This document shows positions 10,170 to 19,521 of a stretch of 64,000 bases of DNA, in pieces. The position numbers and the translations under genes were made by a program. The notes beneath the pieces are model-generated. The model had not been told where the DNA came from. It saw only the letters and a list, made by a program, of their open reading frames with translations, and did no database searches. Position 1 is the first letter of the stretch; every line of letters begins with the position of its first letter. Source of the stretch: Terripilifer sp031921685 (GTDB taxonomy: Bacteria; Pseudomonadota; Alphaproteobacteria; Rhizobiales; Beijerinckiaceae); assembly GCF_031921685.1 (NCBI RefSeq), contig NZ_JAPDHU010000001.1, positions 1,612,001 through 1,676,000 of the forward strand, read 5' to 3'.

Positions 10170-11787
10170 CCACCACTTGCTGCCGGAAATTCGCGACTAC
10201 GATCGGCTGATCCGCGCCTTCGAATGGCAGATGCCGCAACGCTTCAATATGGGCGTTGCGACTTGCGATCGCTGGGCGGAGCGGGAGCCCGATCGCATCG
10301 CCATTCTCGAAGCGCGCGGCGACGACTTCGAGCCGATCTCCTATGGGCTGCTGCGCGAACGTTCCAATCGTGTCGCGCAGGCGCTCGTCGCGCGCGGCGT
10401 GAGCGTCGGCGATCGTGTCGCGATCCTGCTGCCGCAGATGAGCGATGTCGCTGTCGCCCATCTTGCCATCTATAAGCTCGGCGCCATCGCCGTGCCGCTG
10501 GCGGTGCTGTTCGGGCCCGATGCGATCGAATATCGGCTGCGCGATGCCGGCGCCAAGGCGCTCATCACCAATGACGTCGGCTTGCAGAAATTGCGCAGCG
10601 GCCCGCGCCCGCCGAGCCTCGAAATCATTCTCTCGACCGATGGCGACGATGGCGATGCGGTCGATTTCTACAAGGCGATGGCTGACGCCGATGCCGCCTT
10701 CACGCCCGTCGACAGCACGCCCGATGATCCAGCGCTCATGGTCTATACGTCGGGCACCACCGGCCAGCCGAAGGGCGCGCTGCACGGCCACAAGGTGCTG
10801 ATCGGCCATCTGCCCGGCCTGCAATTCACCCACGCCTTTCTGCCGCAGCCGGGCGATCGCATGTGGACGCCGGCCGATTGGGCCTGGGCCGGCGGGCTTC
10901 TCAATGCGCTGCTGCCGTCGCTTTATTTCGGCGTGCCGGTGGTGGCGCGTAAGTTCGAGCGCTTCGATCCGGAGGCGGCGTTCGATCTGATGGCGCGTGC
11001 CGACGTGCGCAATGCGTTCATTCCGCCGACCGCTTTGCGCATGCTGCGTTCGGTGGACCAGCCGCGCAAACGTTTCAACTTCAATCTGCGCACTATTTCG
11101 TCGGCCGGCGAATCTTTGGGCGCCGAGACTTATGACTGGGGCCACGAAGCCCTTGGCATGACGATCAACGAATTCTACGGCCAGACTGAATGCAATTATG
11201 TGCTGGGTTCCAGTGCCGAGCTCGGCGTGAGCCGGCGGGGCGCCATCGGCAAGCCGATCCCCGGTCATCGCGTGGCGATCCTGCGCGCCGATGGCAGCGA
11301 ATGCGACGTCGGCGAACAAGGGCAGATCGCCATGGCGCGGCCCGATCCGACGACTTTCCTTGGCTATTGGAACAATCCGGAAGCGACGGAGAAGAAATTC
11401 ATCGGCGACTGGCTGATCACCGGCGATCAGGGCCAGCGCGACGAGGACGGCTATATCCATTTCGTCGGCCGCGACGACGACGTGATCTCCTCGGCTGGCT
11501 ATCGCATCGGCCCGGGCGAAATCGAGGATTGCCTGCTGCGCCATCCTGCCATCGCGAACGCTGCCGCCGTCGGCAAGCCCGACGATTTGCGTGGCGAGAT
11601 CGTCAAGGCCTTCGTGGTGTTGCGCGAGGGCTATCAGCCGTCGGACGAGTTGGCGGGCGAGATTCGCGATTATGTGCGCACGCGCCTGTCGGCGCATGAA
11701 TATCCGCGCGAGATCGCGTTCGAAAACGAATTGCCGATGACGACCACCGGCAAGATCATGCGCCGCGTGCTGCGCGACAAGGGCTGA
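10138..11787 (+). CDS. AMP-forming acyl-CoA synthetase
   Basis: This 549-residue protein is an ANL-superfamily adenylating enzyme. The P-loop-like motif YTSGTTGQPKG lies near residue 200. Later motifs are NEFYGQTECN (A5), ITGDQGQRDEDGYIHFVGRDDDVI (A7/A8 hinge) and the C-terminal TTGKIMRR with the catalytic, acylatable lysine. The overall pattern is closest to acetyl-CoA and medium-chain acyl-CoA synthetases. Two in-frame ATGs (10138 and 10150) lie inside the end of argJ. Neither has an ideally spaced ribosome site, so the start is uncertain by four codons. The overlap suggests co-translation with argJ. Confidence 0.9.
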   Translation: MSPSMATIGADHHLLPEIRDYDRLIRAFEWQMPQRFNMGVATCDRWAEREPDRIAILEARGDDFEPISYGLLRERSNRVAQALVARGVSVGDRVAILLPQMSDVAVAHLAIYKLGAIAVPLAVLFGPDAIEYRLRDAGAKALITNDVGLQKLRSGPRPPSLEIILSTDGDDGDAVDFYKAMADADAAFTPVDSTPDDPALMVYTSGTTGQPKGALHGHKVLIGHLPGLQFTHAFLPQPGDRMWTPADWAWAGGLLNALLPSLYFGVPVVARKFERFDPEAAFDLMARADVRNAFIPPTALRMLRSVDQPRKRFNFNLRTISSAGESLGAETYDWGHEALGMTINEFYGQTECNYVLGSSAELGVSRRGAIGKPIPGHRVAILRADGSECDVGEQGQIAMARPDPTTFLGYWNNPEATEKKFIGDWLITGDQGQRDEDGYIHFVGRDDDVISSAGYRIGPGEIEDCLLRHPAIANAAAVGKPDDLRGEIVKAFVVLREGYQPSDELAGEIRDYVRTRLSAHEYPREIAFENELPMTTTGKIMRRVLRDKG

Positions 11788-12169
11788 CGGCGCGTGGGCT
11801 CGCCTTCCGGCGAGCGTCAAATGGCTTCGAAAGTGGCGTTTAAAGTGCCTTGCATGGGGTTGTTCCTCAGAATCGCGCGACACCCCCATCCTTTGTTGTC
11901 CCCCCTCCCTTATGCCGCGGCGTCTGCCGCGTTGAAACCGGGCTCAAATTACGCAGGAAGGGCGGCGGAATTATGCTCCTGTTGGAAGGCGACACCTTGG
12001 TGTCATCCCCGACAGCCGCACGGCGGCTGAGCGGGGATCCAGGGGCCAGCGGTAGGATGCTGTTCGAGCAAGGCATGAGTAACGTCAGACAATAGCGTAG
12101 CGCTTTACCACTCGCTCTGGATTCCCGCTCGCGCTTCGCGCGTCGGGAATGACACTGTGAGCTTCGCCG
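11788..12169. other. Intergenic region between convergent genes, no gene seen
   Basis: These 382 nt contain no supported coding frame. The right part is occupied by an inverted-repeat element (12000-12155). The left part shows no clear terminator or promoter. Confidence 0.6.
12000..12155. repeat. Long inverted-repeat intergenic element, copy 1
   Basis: The outer arms GTGTCATCCCCGAC (from 12000) and GTCGGGAATGACAC (ending 12155) are inverted copies with one mismatch. Each half is itself an imperfect palindrome, for example AGCCGC-ACG-GCGGCT inside the left arm. Inner arms GCGGGGATCCAGGGGC and CTCTGGATTCCCGC also pair. The central part carries GCGGTAGGATGC, a core shared with the three other copies in this window. 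Confidence 0.75.
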
Positions 12170-13393
12170 TCAGCCTTCAGAAGCCGCTTTCGCCGTCACA
12201 TGCTCGGGCCGCACGCCTATGCCGACGAAGCGGGCCGGTAAATTTCGCAGCACGGGAATCTGGTGCAGGTGCCGCAGCAGCCAGGGTGGGCGCCCGCTGG
12301 GCTTGCTGCCGAGCGCCGGCGCGATGATGCGGTTCTGGATCGTCACCTGCACCCATTGCGTCACGCGCACCGGCCATTCGCGCCGCTTCTGCACGGCAGC
12401 GAGATCGCTGTCCTGTACGGCGCCGTCGCGCAGTTTCAGCGCCAGCAGATTGGCGGTGGCGATGGCATCCTGAATGGCGAGATTGATGCCGATGCCGCCG
12501 ATCGGCGACATGGCATGGGCGGCATCGCCGATGCAGAGCAGACCGGGCTTGTGCCAGACCGGCAGGCGGTCGACGGCGACGGTGAGCAGTTTGACGTCGT
12601 CCCAACTGGCGATTTCAGGAACGCGGTCGGCGAAGGGCGGCGCGATCTCGGCGATGGTCTGTTGCAGATCGCTGACGGGGCGTTGCTGCAATTGCCCGAA
12701 CGAGCCCTTGGCGATGACATAGCCGCATTGCCATACGTCGTTGCGGTTGATGGTGATGAAGATGCGGCCGGCGTCGAAACGGCCCATCGGTTCGGAACCG
12801 TCGCTGTCGCGGCGACTGAGTTTGAACCAGAGCACGTCCATCGGCGCGCCGAGTACGATCGGTTGCAAGCTGGCTTGGGAGCGCATGTGCGAATCTCTTC
12901 CGTCGCAAGCGACGGTGAGATCGGCACGGATGGTGATATCGCCCTCAGGCGACGCGGCTTCGACGCCAACGATCTTGTCGCCCTCGCGGATCAAGGCTTG
13001 GGCTTGCGTGCGCATCAGCAGGCGAAAGTTGGGATAGGCGCCGGCTTTGCGTGCCAGGAAATTCAGCAAGTCCCATTGCGGCATGAAGGCGATGAACGGA
13101 AACGGCGTGTTCAAGTGGGAGAAGTCGGCCATCAAGAGACTTTCGCCGTTGACGATGCCGCGCATCTGGTGCGCTTTTTCGTGCGGCAATTGCAGCAGTT
13201 CGTCGGCGAAACCAAGTTCATCCATTGCCTGCAAGGTGGAGGGATGAATGGTGTCGCCGCGAAAGTCGCGCAGGAAGTCGGCGTGTTTTTCGAGCACGAT
13301 CACATCGACGCCGCCGCGCGCCAGAATGGTGCCGAGCACCAGTCCGGCAGGGCCGCCGCCGACGATGCAGCATTGGGTGGTGAGCTGGGTCAA
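12170..13393 (-). CDS. FAD-dependent aromatic-ring monooxygenase (PHBH/UbiH family)
   Basis: The frame is open upstream to 13525, but a TTG at 13393 preceded by GGGAGA at ideal spacing gives a 407-residue protein starting just before the Rossmann motif. FAD-binding motifs are CCIVGGGPAGLVLG (N-terminus, GxGxxG), the central ACDGRDS (DG motif) and GDAAHAMSPIGGIGINLAIQDA (GD motif). Enzymes of this group use NAD(P)H and O2 to hydroxylate or epoxidise aromatic or quinone-like substrates. It is divergent from the VOC-family gene at 13553. The substrate is unknown, and the TTG start is chosen on the ribosome site. Confidence 0.88.
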   Translation of the reverse strand: MTQLTTQCCIVGGGPAGLVLGTILARGGVDVIVLEKHADFLRDFRGDTIHPSTLQAMDELGFADELLQLPHEKAHQMRGIVNGESLLMADFSHLNTPFPFIAFMPQWDLLNFLARKAGAYPNFRLLMRTQAQALIREGDKIVGVEAASPEGDITIRADLTVACDGRDSHMRSQASLQPIVLGAPMDVLWFKLSRRDSDGSEPMGRFDAGRIFITINRNDVWQCGYVIAKGSFGQLQQRPVSDLQQTIAEIAPPFADRVPEIASWDDVKLLTVAVDRLPVWHKPGLLCIGDAAHAMSPIGGIGINLAIQDAIATANLLALKLRDGAVQDSDLAAVQKRREWPVRVTQWVQVTIQNRIIAPALGSKPSGRPPWLLRHLHQIPVLRNLPARFVGIGVRPEHVTAKAASEG

Positions 13394-13552
13394 GGCGATC
13401 TCCCGCGCGCACTGTGCGAGTTCACGCGGGTGCTGGCAAGTCTGATGAGGCGCACGCGAGGTCGAATGTGCCTTTCGCCCACGGCCCGACATAATTCTGC
13501 GTCTCTCATGTCGGCCTTCGTGCATGAGATAAGTGGAATCAGGAGTTGGGCG

Positions 13553-13933
13553 ATGGAGAACAAAACCCCAAGCCGCGCGGTTGCGATCATTCCCTGCAAC
13601 GATCTCGACGCGGCCGAACGCTGGTGGAACGGGCTCGGCATCTCACGTCCGCAGGATCAGGGTTACGACGATTATCGGATGTTGGCCGATGGCAAAGGAG
13701 CCGAAGTACATCTGCAAACGGCGGTCGAAGGTTGGATCGTGCCGGGACGAAACCCGTTTGGCGTCTACCTCTACACGCCGCGCGTCGATGAACTGGCCGC
13801 CGTCGCGGGCGACCGGGTCCTCGGTCCCAGCAAAGCACCGGAACACAAACCCTGGGGCATGTACGAATTCGCGCTCAACGGCCCGGACGATCTGCTCGTG
13901 CGCATCGGCTGGCCGAGCCGTTCGCAGGCGTGA
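13553..13933 (+). CDS. VOC-family protein (glyoxalase/bleomycin-resistance fold)
   Basis: This 126-residue protein has the bleomycin-resistance / glyoxalase beta-alpha-beta-beta-beta pattern: RAVAIIPCNDLDAAERWWNGLG at the N-terminus, a central EVHLQ strand, and WGMYEFALNGPDDLLVRIG at the C-terminus. Members bind metals or sequester small molecules, and the specific role cannot be assigned. AGGAG lies 7 nt before the ATG. The divergent neighbour is a FAD monooxygenase, so a joint detoxification role is possible but unproven. Confidence 0.82.
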   Translation: MENKTPSRAVAIIPCNDLDAAERWWNGLGISRPQDQGYDDYRMLADGKGAEVHLQTAVEGWIVPGRNPFGVYLYTPRVDELAAVAGDRVLGPSKAPEHKPWGMYEFALNGPDDLLVRIGWPSRSQA

Positions 13934-14000
13934 TGATAGCGTTTTGTAGTTTGACTTAGGCAAACGCCACAAAGACGCGTTGAAACAAAGAGCCCAGGCA

Positions 14001-14028
14001 AAATTGCGTTTCTATCGAAACGCAATTT
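14001..14028. repeat. Perfect 12-bp hairpin (GCGTTTCTATCGAAACGC type)
   Basis: Stem 14001-14012 pairs with 14017-14028 around the loop TATC. It lies between convergent genes and may act as a bidirectional stop, although there is no long T run. The core recurs at 32232-32249 with loop CATC. Confidence 0.6.
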
Positions 14029-14036
14029 GCTCCAGC

Positions 14037-15380
14037 TTACGAGGCTTTACGGCCGCGCAGGCGATACCAGAGCTGTTTGGCGAGGGTGCGAGCGCGGCGG
14101 CGTAGCAGTTCTCGCGATACGATCGATTGAAACGACCTACCATCGCTTTGGGTGCCAACCAGGAGATCGGCGATCGGCATGCGGTCGGGCCAGAGGCGAT
14201 TGATCATCGGATGATCGGGGATGGCGCAGGAATCGATCAGCGTGATGCCCGGTTCCGCCGCCAAGCGGTGGGTCAGATCGAGGGTGAAGTGAACGCCCGG
14301 TGAGAGAGCCGCGAGGCTCTCGTCATAGGCGACCTTCCAGAAATAAGCCCGGTCGTCGGCGAAGAGAACGATGCCCATGGCGAGCGGCAGGCCGTCAATC
14401 TCAAGACTGTCGACCCAGCAGCGGCCCTTGTGCGCCAACAGCCGCGTCATGGTGCGGGTGAAGGTGGCGAGCGAGGGATCGCAGAGCAGCGCGGTGCGGC
14501 GTTCGCCCTTCCAGCCCTGTGCTTCCAGGGTGAGAAACCGCTCGATGGCATCGCGCACGGCTTCCGGCTCGCGCGCCGAGACATAGGTGAGGGCGCCTTT
14601 GTCTTCGAGGCGGTGGCGTTGCCGGCGCAGCTCCTTGCGCCGCTTCTGCGGCAGGTGGGATTCGATCAGCTCGCGGCTGTCGCCGCCATGCAGGATGGCG
14701 CGATGGTGGGCGTCGAAGGTCTGATATTGCAGCTTGCGCGACGCGGCATGGGATTGGATCAGCCGCGCGGTTTCCGTCGCGGTCGGGACGGACGCAAACA
14801 GGATCGCGCCGACCTGCGGCCAGACGGCGGCGATCCAGCGATGGATGAGTTCCAGCGCCTCGAAGCCCTGCGTCTTGTCGAGCAGCGGAATGCCGAGCGC
14901 CATTTGCGGGGCGCGCCAGGTTTTGGCGATGGCGCGCCGGCCACGCTTCGGCACATGCACCGGGCACAGGCCGATCAGGCGATTTGGCAGGGCGCCCGGG
15001 CGCGGGTCGCGGACGATGAGAAACATCGGCCGCTGCGCTTCCGGGAAATGCTGCGCGGCCGAGGCGGCGAAAGCCGATTCGACGAAGACGTTGCGGTCGA
15101 GCGCCCGGCTGGCGAGATCGTCCCAGTCGTCGACCATGCTCATCGCCTGGGTCCAGTCGATGAGATCGACCTGGACCGGCTTGGCGGTGTCGCTGGTGCG
15201 TTCGAGCAGGAGCGGCATGGAGGGTGTCCGGCCGAGATCGGCAATCGTCAGATGGTGTGCCAGAGCGGCCGCTGCCGCGGAGCGGCGGCGCCGAAGTCCG
15301 AAGGGAAGCGACTGTGAACCCATACCCCACTCATCGGCCTTCGCCGATGCCCTCACGTTAAACTGAACAGGCTGTGCCAT
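14037..15380 (-). CDS. CelD/BcsL-type GNAT acetyltransferase-domain protein
   Basis: The 447-residue frame has the FemAB/CelD-like GNAT fold. An N-terminal half (about 65-235) contains WDDLASRALDRNVFVESAFA and a LIGLCPVHVPKRGR strand. The C-terminal acyltransferase half (about 245-410) contains HLPQKRRKELRRQRHRLED, FLTLEAQGWKG and GVHFTLDLTHRLA. Proteins of this group are linked to polysaccharide or cell-envelope modification, and no polysaccharide cluster is adjacent here. No ribosome site fits the first ATG, and later in-frame ATGs (about codons 20 and 55) are possible starts. The C-terminus is strongly basic. Confidence 0.75.
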   Translation of the reverse strand: MAQPVQFNVRASAKADEWGMGSQSLPFGLRRRRSAAAAALAHHLTIADLGRTPSMPLLLERTSDTAKPVQVDLIDWTQAMSMVDDWDDLASRALDRNVFVESAFAASAAQHFPEAQRPMFLIVRDPRPGALPNRLIGLCPVHVPKRGRRAIAKTWRAPQMALGIPLLDKTQGFEALELIHRWIAAVWPQVGAILFASVPTATETARLIQSHAASRKLQYQTFDAHHRAILHGGDSRELIESHLPQKRRKELRRQRHRLEDKGALTYVSAREPEAVRDAIERFLTLEAQGWKGERRTALLCDPSLATFTRTMTRLLAHKGRCWVDSLEIDGLPLAMGIVLFADDRAYFWKVAYDESLAALSPGVHFTLDLTHRLAAEPGITLIDSCAIPDHPMINRLWPDRMPIADLLVGTQSDGRSFQSIVSRELLRRRARTLAKQLWYRLRGRKAS

Positions 15381-15460
15381 TTTGGCGCAGATGTCGCATG
15401 CAAACGTCGTTCAGTGAACAAAGGGACAAGAACCGAGCCAACTCAGGGGCAGGGTAGAGT

Positions 15461-16612
15461 TTAGCGTAACAGGCCGCCGGGGCGGGGATTCAACGGGTTA
15501 TCTACGGTGGCGGTGGCATCGGGCGTGTCGATCCGGGATTCGCCGGAAAAAGCGGCGAACAGGCCGCGCAAATGGTCTGGCTCAAGGTCGCGGACGATGA
15601 AAACGATGCGCGTCGAATGGTCGGCGTCGGGCCAGTGCTCCAGCCGTTGCGGCGGGTGGAAGACATGTTGGACGCCGTGGATGACCACCGGCCGTTTCGG
15701 ATCGTCGCTGAGTGCCAGAATGCCCTTCACGCGCAGCAGATTGGGGCCGTGAATCTGGCGCAGCATTTCGATGAACGTATCGAAGGCACCGGGCGCCAGA
15801 GCCGCTTCGCTCGTCAGGCAGAAGGCGCGGATGCTGGCATCGTGACGATTGACGTCATGATGGTGGTGGCCGTGACCGTGCCCGTGCCCATGATGGTGAT
15901 CGTGGTGATGAGCCGCCTCGGTCGCCTGCGTCTCGGCGTTCAGCCATTTGCCGACGTCGGGATGTTTCGTCTCCGGATTCCACAAGCCGGTGTCGAAGAG
16001 GTTGGTGGCGCTCGCCTCGTTCACGTCGATGAGGGTGGCGAAGGGCGCGAGGCGATGCAGGCGTTCGGTGATGTCGCTGATCGCAGCCGGCGTGGCGATG
16101 TCGCTTTTCGTCAGCACGATGCGATCGGCGACGGCGGCCTGTTTCACCGCTTCGATGTGATTGTCCAATGTCGAGGCGCCGTTGACCGCATCGACCACGG
16201 TGATGATCCCCTGCAGGCGGAAGCGCAGCATCAGATAGGGATGATACATGATCGTGTGCAGCACGGGCGCCGGATCGGCGAGGCCGGTGGTTTCGATGAC
16301 GATGCGCGCGAACGGTTTCAGCCGGCCGTTGTCGAGACGCTTGAGAATGTCTTCGAGCGTCGAGACGAGATCGCCGCGGATCGTGCAGCACAGACAGCCC
16401 GAGGCCATCATCAGCATGTCGCCGTCGATCTTCTCGACGAGCAGATGATCGAGGCCGATCTCGCCGAACTCGTTGATGATGACGAGCGTGTCGGCAAGGG
16501 CGGGATCGCGCAGCAGCCGGTTGAGCAAGGTCGTCTTGCCCGCGCCGAGAAAGCCGGTGAGGACCGAGAGCGGAACCGGAGGCGGTGGACGGCGCTGCAG
16601 TGGCGAGGTCAT
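15461..16612 (-). CDS. CobW/COG0523-family GTP-binding metallochaperone
   Basis: This 383-residue protein shows the G3E GTPase pattern. A Walker A GFLGAGKTT lies at 20-28, INEFGEIGLDH follows, and the metal-binding CLCC is near residue 75. A TKSD guanine-specificity motif and a C-terminal CobW_C domain complete the layout. Between the domains lies a His-rich stretch of alternating His, Asp and Gly (about 230-255), suited to zinc or another transition metal. The family includes zinc chaperones that load client enzymes. It is not adjacent to the cobS/cobT genes, and the sequence points to metal delivery in general rather than cobalamin synthesis. Confidence 0.9.
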   Translation of the reverse strand: MTSPLQRRPPPPVPLSVLTGFLGAGKTTLLNRLLRDPALADTLVIINEFGEIGLDHLLVEKIDGDMLMMASGCLCCTIRGDLVSTLEDILKRLDNGRLKPFARIVIETTGLADPAPVLHTIMYHPYLMLRFRLQGIITVVDAVNGASTLDNHIEAVKQAAVADRIVLTKSDIATPAAISDITERLHRLAPFATLIDVNEASATNLFDTGLWNPETKHPDVGKWLNAETQATEAAHHHDHHHGHGHGHGHHHHDVNRHDASIRAFCLTSEAALAPGAFDTFIEMLRQIHGPNLLRVKGILALSDDPKRPVVIHGVQHVFHPPQRLEHWPDADHSTRIVFIVRDLEPDHLRGLFAAFSGESRIDTPDATATVDNPLNPRPGGLLR

Positions 16613-16636
16613 TCGCTTATGTGAATCGCGCTTAAA

Positions 16637-18139
16637 TTAATCGGCTTTGTCGGCAGCCGGACGGCTGCTGGCGCTCTGCTGTTTCTTGCGATCGGCCGGC
16701 TTCTTGTCGACAGCCTTCTTGTCCGTGGGCTTTGCAGTCGTCGGCTTGGCGTTGGCCGGTTTGGCCGTCGCCGCCTTGCTGTTGGGCTTGTCGGTTTTCT
16801 TGACGGTCTTCTTGTCGGTCGAAGACTGCACGTGACCGGACAGATCGAGCGGCTTGGAATCGCCGCGCGTTGCCGTTCTGGCGGCGGGCCTGGTCGGCTT
16901 GGCGCCGAGTTTCGTCTGTGCGGCAGGCGTTTCGACGTCTGTTGCCGGCGCTGTCGCGACGGCGCGGCCACGACGGCCCTTCTTGCCGCGCGGCGCGTCG
17001 GCCGCCGGATCCACCGCCTCGTCATTGTCGGCATGGGCGACGGCGCCGTTCCAACCGGGCGCGCGGCCGATGAAGATCGGGATCGGTTGAAAGACCTGGC
17101 GGGGTCCGAGGTCCATGCCGGCGGCCGCATAGGCGGTGACAGGTGCCATGGCGCGGGCGCGATCGGCGGCGAAGAAGGCAGCCGGATTGTCGTTTTGATA
17201 ATTCTGCGAGGCGGGATCGCCGGCGACGGGAATGCCGAAATCTTCCTCGATGCCGCGGTTGCGATTGCGGCCGCAGATTTCCGGACGCATGTTCGGCGGA
17301 TTGGGATCGGAGGCATCGGCGAGCGAGACGACATTGCCGCCGCTGTTGGTCTGGCCCATGAAGGCGGCGTCGAGCATCGACATCACTTTCAGGGTGCGGG
17401 CCTTGGCATTGGGCGAGCCCATGACGACGGCGATCAGACGGCGGCCGCCGCGCGTCGCGCTGGCGACGACATTGAAGCCGGAAGCGCAGACGAAGCCGGT
17501 CTTCATGCCGTCGGCGCCGGGATAGCGCCCGAGCATGCCGTTGTGATTGGTCATGATCTTGGTGCCGAGCTGCAGCGCGCCGATGCTGTAGAGGTCGCGA
17601 TGATTGGGAAAGTCGCGATAGAGCGCGCGGCCGAGGATCGCCATGTCGCGGGCGGAACTGTAATGGTCGTCGTTGTAGAGGCCGTTCGGATTGACGAAAT
17701 GCGACTCGCGCATGCCGAGCTGGCGCGCCACCGAATTCATCTCGGCGGCGAAGGCTGGCACGGAACCCGACACGCCTTCGGCTATCGTCACCGACACGTC
17801 ATTGGCCGATTTGACCATGATAATCTTCAGCGCATTGTCGAGCGTGATCTCGGTGCCGGGCTTGAACCCCATTTTCGAGGGTTGCATGCGCGCCGCGCGA
17901 TTGGAGACCAGCATCGGCGTATCGAGCGACATGCGGCCGTCGCGCACCGCCTTGAGGGCGACATAGACGGTCATCAACTTGGTGGTGGAAGCGGGATACC
18001 AGGGGCGGGTGGCTTCTTCCTGGTAGAGCACTTCGCCGGAGGCGGCATCGATGACCAGAGCGGGCGTGGCGCTGGCTGAGGACAGCGGGCCGGACATGCA
18101 GGTCAGAAGGCCCACGATCGCAAAAGTGATGCGTTTCAT
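16637..18139 (-). CDS. D-alanyl-D-alanine carboxypeptidase (PBP5/DacA family) with long basic tail
   Basis: This 500-residue protein has a signal peptide (cleavage near SASA, residue 24). The peptidase S11 catalytic triad of motifs is intact: STTK at 51-54, SAN at 111-113 and KTG at 213-215. It trims the terminal D-Ala from peptidoglycan pentapeptides in the periplasm. After about residue 340 the usual C-terminal beta domain is not obvious. Instead there is a long low-complexity tail rich in Lys, Ala, Pro and Thr (about 385-500), much longer than in typical DacA and without an amphipathic anchor helix that I can see. The tail may bind wall or membrane polymers. A short AT-rich leader of about 200 nt precedes the gene. 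Confidence 0.92.
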   Translation of the reverse strand: MKRITFAIVGLLTCMSGPLSSASATPALVIDAASGEVLYQEEATRPWYPASTTKLMTVYVALKAVRDGRMSLDTPMLVSNRAARMQPSKMGFKPGTEITLDNALKIIMVKSANDVSVTIAEGVSGSVPAFAAEMNSVARQLGMRESHFVNPNGLYNDDHYSSARDMAILGRALYRDFPNHRDLYSIGALQLGTKIMTNHNGMLGRYPGADGMKTGFVCASGFNVVASATRGGRRLIAVVMGSPNAKARTLKVMSMLDAAFMGQTNSGGNVVSLADASDPNPPNMRPEICGRNRNRGIEEDFGIPVAGDPASQNYQNDNPAAFFAADRARAMAPVTAYAAAGMDLGPRQVFQPIPIFIGRAPGWNGAVAHADNDEAVDPAADAPRGKKGRRGRAVATAPATDVETPAAQTKLGAKPTRPAARTATRGDSKPLDLSGHVQSSTDKKTVKKTDKPNSKAATAKPANAKPTTAKPTDKKAVDKKPADRKKQQSASSRPAADKAD

Positions 18140-18354
18140 TCAGAAATCCGAATCGCAATGTTGGACGGGGCCGAACAGCCTGAGCGCCTGTCCTAATCCC
18201 GAACATCTTAAAATGAAAGTCGGGCCACAGCGATCCGACACGGCGGGCTTGAAACGGCATCACGCCGGTGCAAGCAGATCAGCTTTGTAATTGCTGTCCA
18301 AACTGTGGCCGATTTGCGTATATAGATTGAGAATATGCCCGAGGAGGTCAGATT

Positions 18355-19521
18355 ATGAGTGCGGCAATCGTGGGATGGGCGCATCTGCCATTCGGCAAAC
18401 ATGACGCGGAAACGGTCGAAAGCCTGGTGGTTCGGGCGGCTTCCGAGGCTTTGGCCCATGCCGGCGTGCCGGCGGAGGCGATCGACGAAATCTTCCTGGG
18501 TCATTTCAACGCGGGTTTCAGCCCGCAGGATTTCACTGCCTCGCTGGTGCTCCAGGCCGATCCGGGCCTGCGCTTCAAGCCGGCGATGCGGGTGGAAAAT
18601 GCCTGCGCCACCGGCTCGGCCGCCGTGCATACGGCGGTGCGCTCGATCGAGGCCGGCCGGGCCAAGCTGACCTTGGTGGTCGGCGTCGAGCAGATGACGC
18701 GCACGCCGCCGGCCGAAATCGGCCGCAACCTGCTGCGCGCCTCCTATCTGCCGGAGGATGGCGAGACGGCGGGCGGGTTCGCCGGCGTGTTCGGCAAGAT
18801 CGCCGAGGCCTATTATCAGAAATACGGCGACCAGTCGGACGCCCTGGCGATGATCGCGGCGAAGAACCATGCCAATGGCGTCGCCAACCCTTACGCGCAG
18901 ATGCGCAAGGATCTGGGCTTCGCCTTCTGCCGGCAGGAAAGCGAGAAGAATCCCTTCGTCGCCGGGCCGCTGAAGCGCACCGATTGTTCTTTGGTTTCCG
19001 ACGGCGCGGCGGCGCTCGTCATCGCCGACATGGAAACGGCGCAGAGCATGCCGCGCGCGGTGGCCTTTCGCGCCACGCGCCATGTGCAGGATTTCCTGCC
19101 ACGCGCCCATCGCGACATCATCGCCTTCGAAGGCTGTTCGCTCGCCTGGCGCAAGGCGCTGGACGATGCGCGCATCGGTCTCGATGATCTCTCCTTCGTC
19201 GAGACGCATGATTGTTTCACCATCGCCGAACTGATCGAATATGAAGCGATGGGTTTGACGAAGCCGGGGCAGGGCGCGCGCGCCGTGGCCGACGGCATCA
19301 CGGCGAAGACCGGCAAACTGCCGGTCAATCCGTCCGGTGGATTGAAGGCCAAGGGCCACCCGATCGGCGCCACCGGTGTGTCGATGCATGTGCTGACTTC
19401 GATGCAATTGTGCAATGAGGCCGGTGATATGCAGATCAACGGCGCCAAGCTCGGCGGCGTTTTCAACATGGGCGGCGCCGCGGTGGCCAATTACGTCAGC
19501 ATTCTGGAGCGCGTCAGGTGA
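18355..19521 (+). CDS. Thiolase-family acetyl-CoA acetyltransferase
   Basis: This 388-residue protein belongs to the SCP2-type thiolases. The catalytic cysteine is Cys84 in VENACATGSAAVH. The histidines of the second half are in VETHDCFTIAE and in the C-terminal GGLKAKGHPIGATG. These enzymes form or cleave beta-ketoacyl-CoA in fatty-acid or steroid side-chain metabolism. A strong GAGGAGG site lies 7 nt before the ATG. The stop overlaps a GTG start of the next small gene (GTGA), so the two are probably coupled. Confidence 0.92.
   Translation: MSAAIVGWAHLPFGKHDAETVESLVVRAASEALAHAGVPAEAIDEIFLGHFNAGFSPQDFTASLVLQADPGLRFKPAMRVENACATGSAAVHTAVRSIEAGRAKLTLVVGVEQMTRTPPAEIGRNLLRASYLPEDGETAGGFAGVFGKIAEAYYQKYGDQSDALAMIAAKNHANGVANPYAQMRKDLGFAFCRQESEKNPFVAGPLKRTDCSLVSDGAAALVIADMETAQSMPRAVAFRATRHVQDFLPRAHRDIIAFEGCSLAWRKALDDARIGLDDLSFVETHDCFTIAELIEYEAMGLTKPGQGARAVADGITAKTGKLPVNPSGGLKAKGHPIGATGVSMHVLTSMQLCNEAGDMQINGAKLGGVFNMGGAAVANYVSILERVR

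Noticed and set aside
10147..11889. 580-codon frame antisense to the acyl-CoA ligase gene
   Set aside because: Low-complexity Arg/His-rich translation; the plus-strand ligase has all family motifs.
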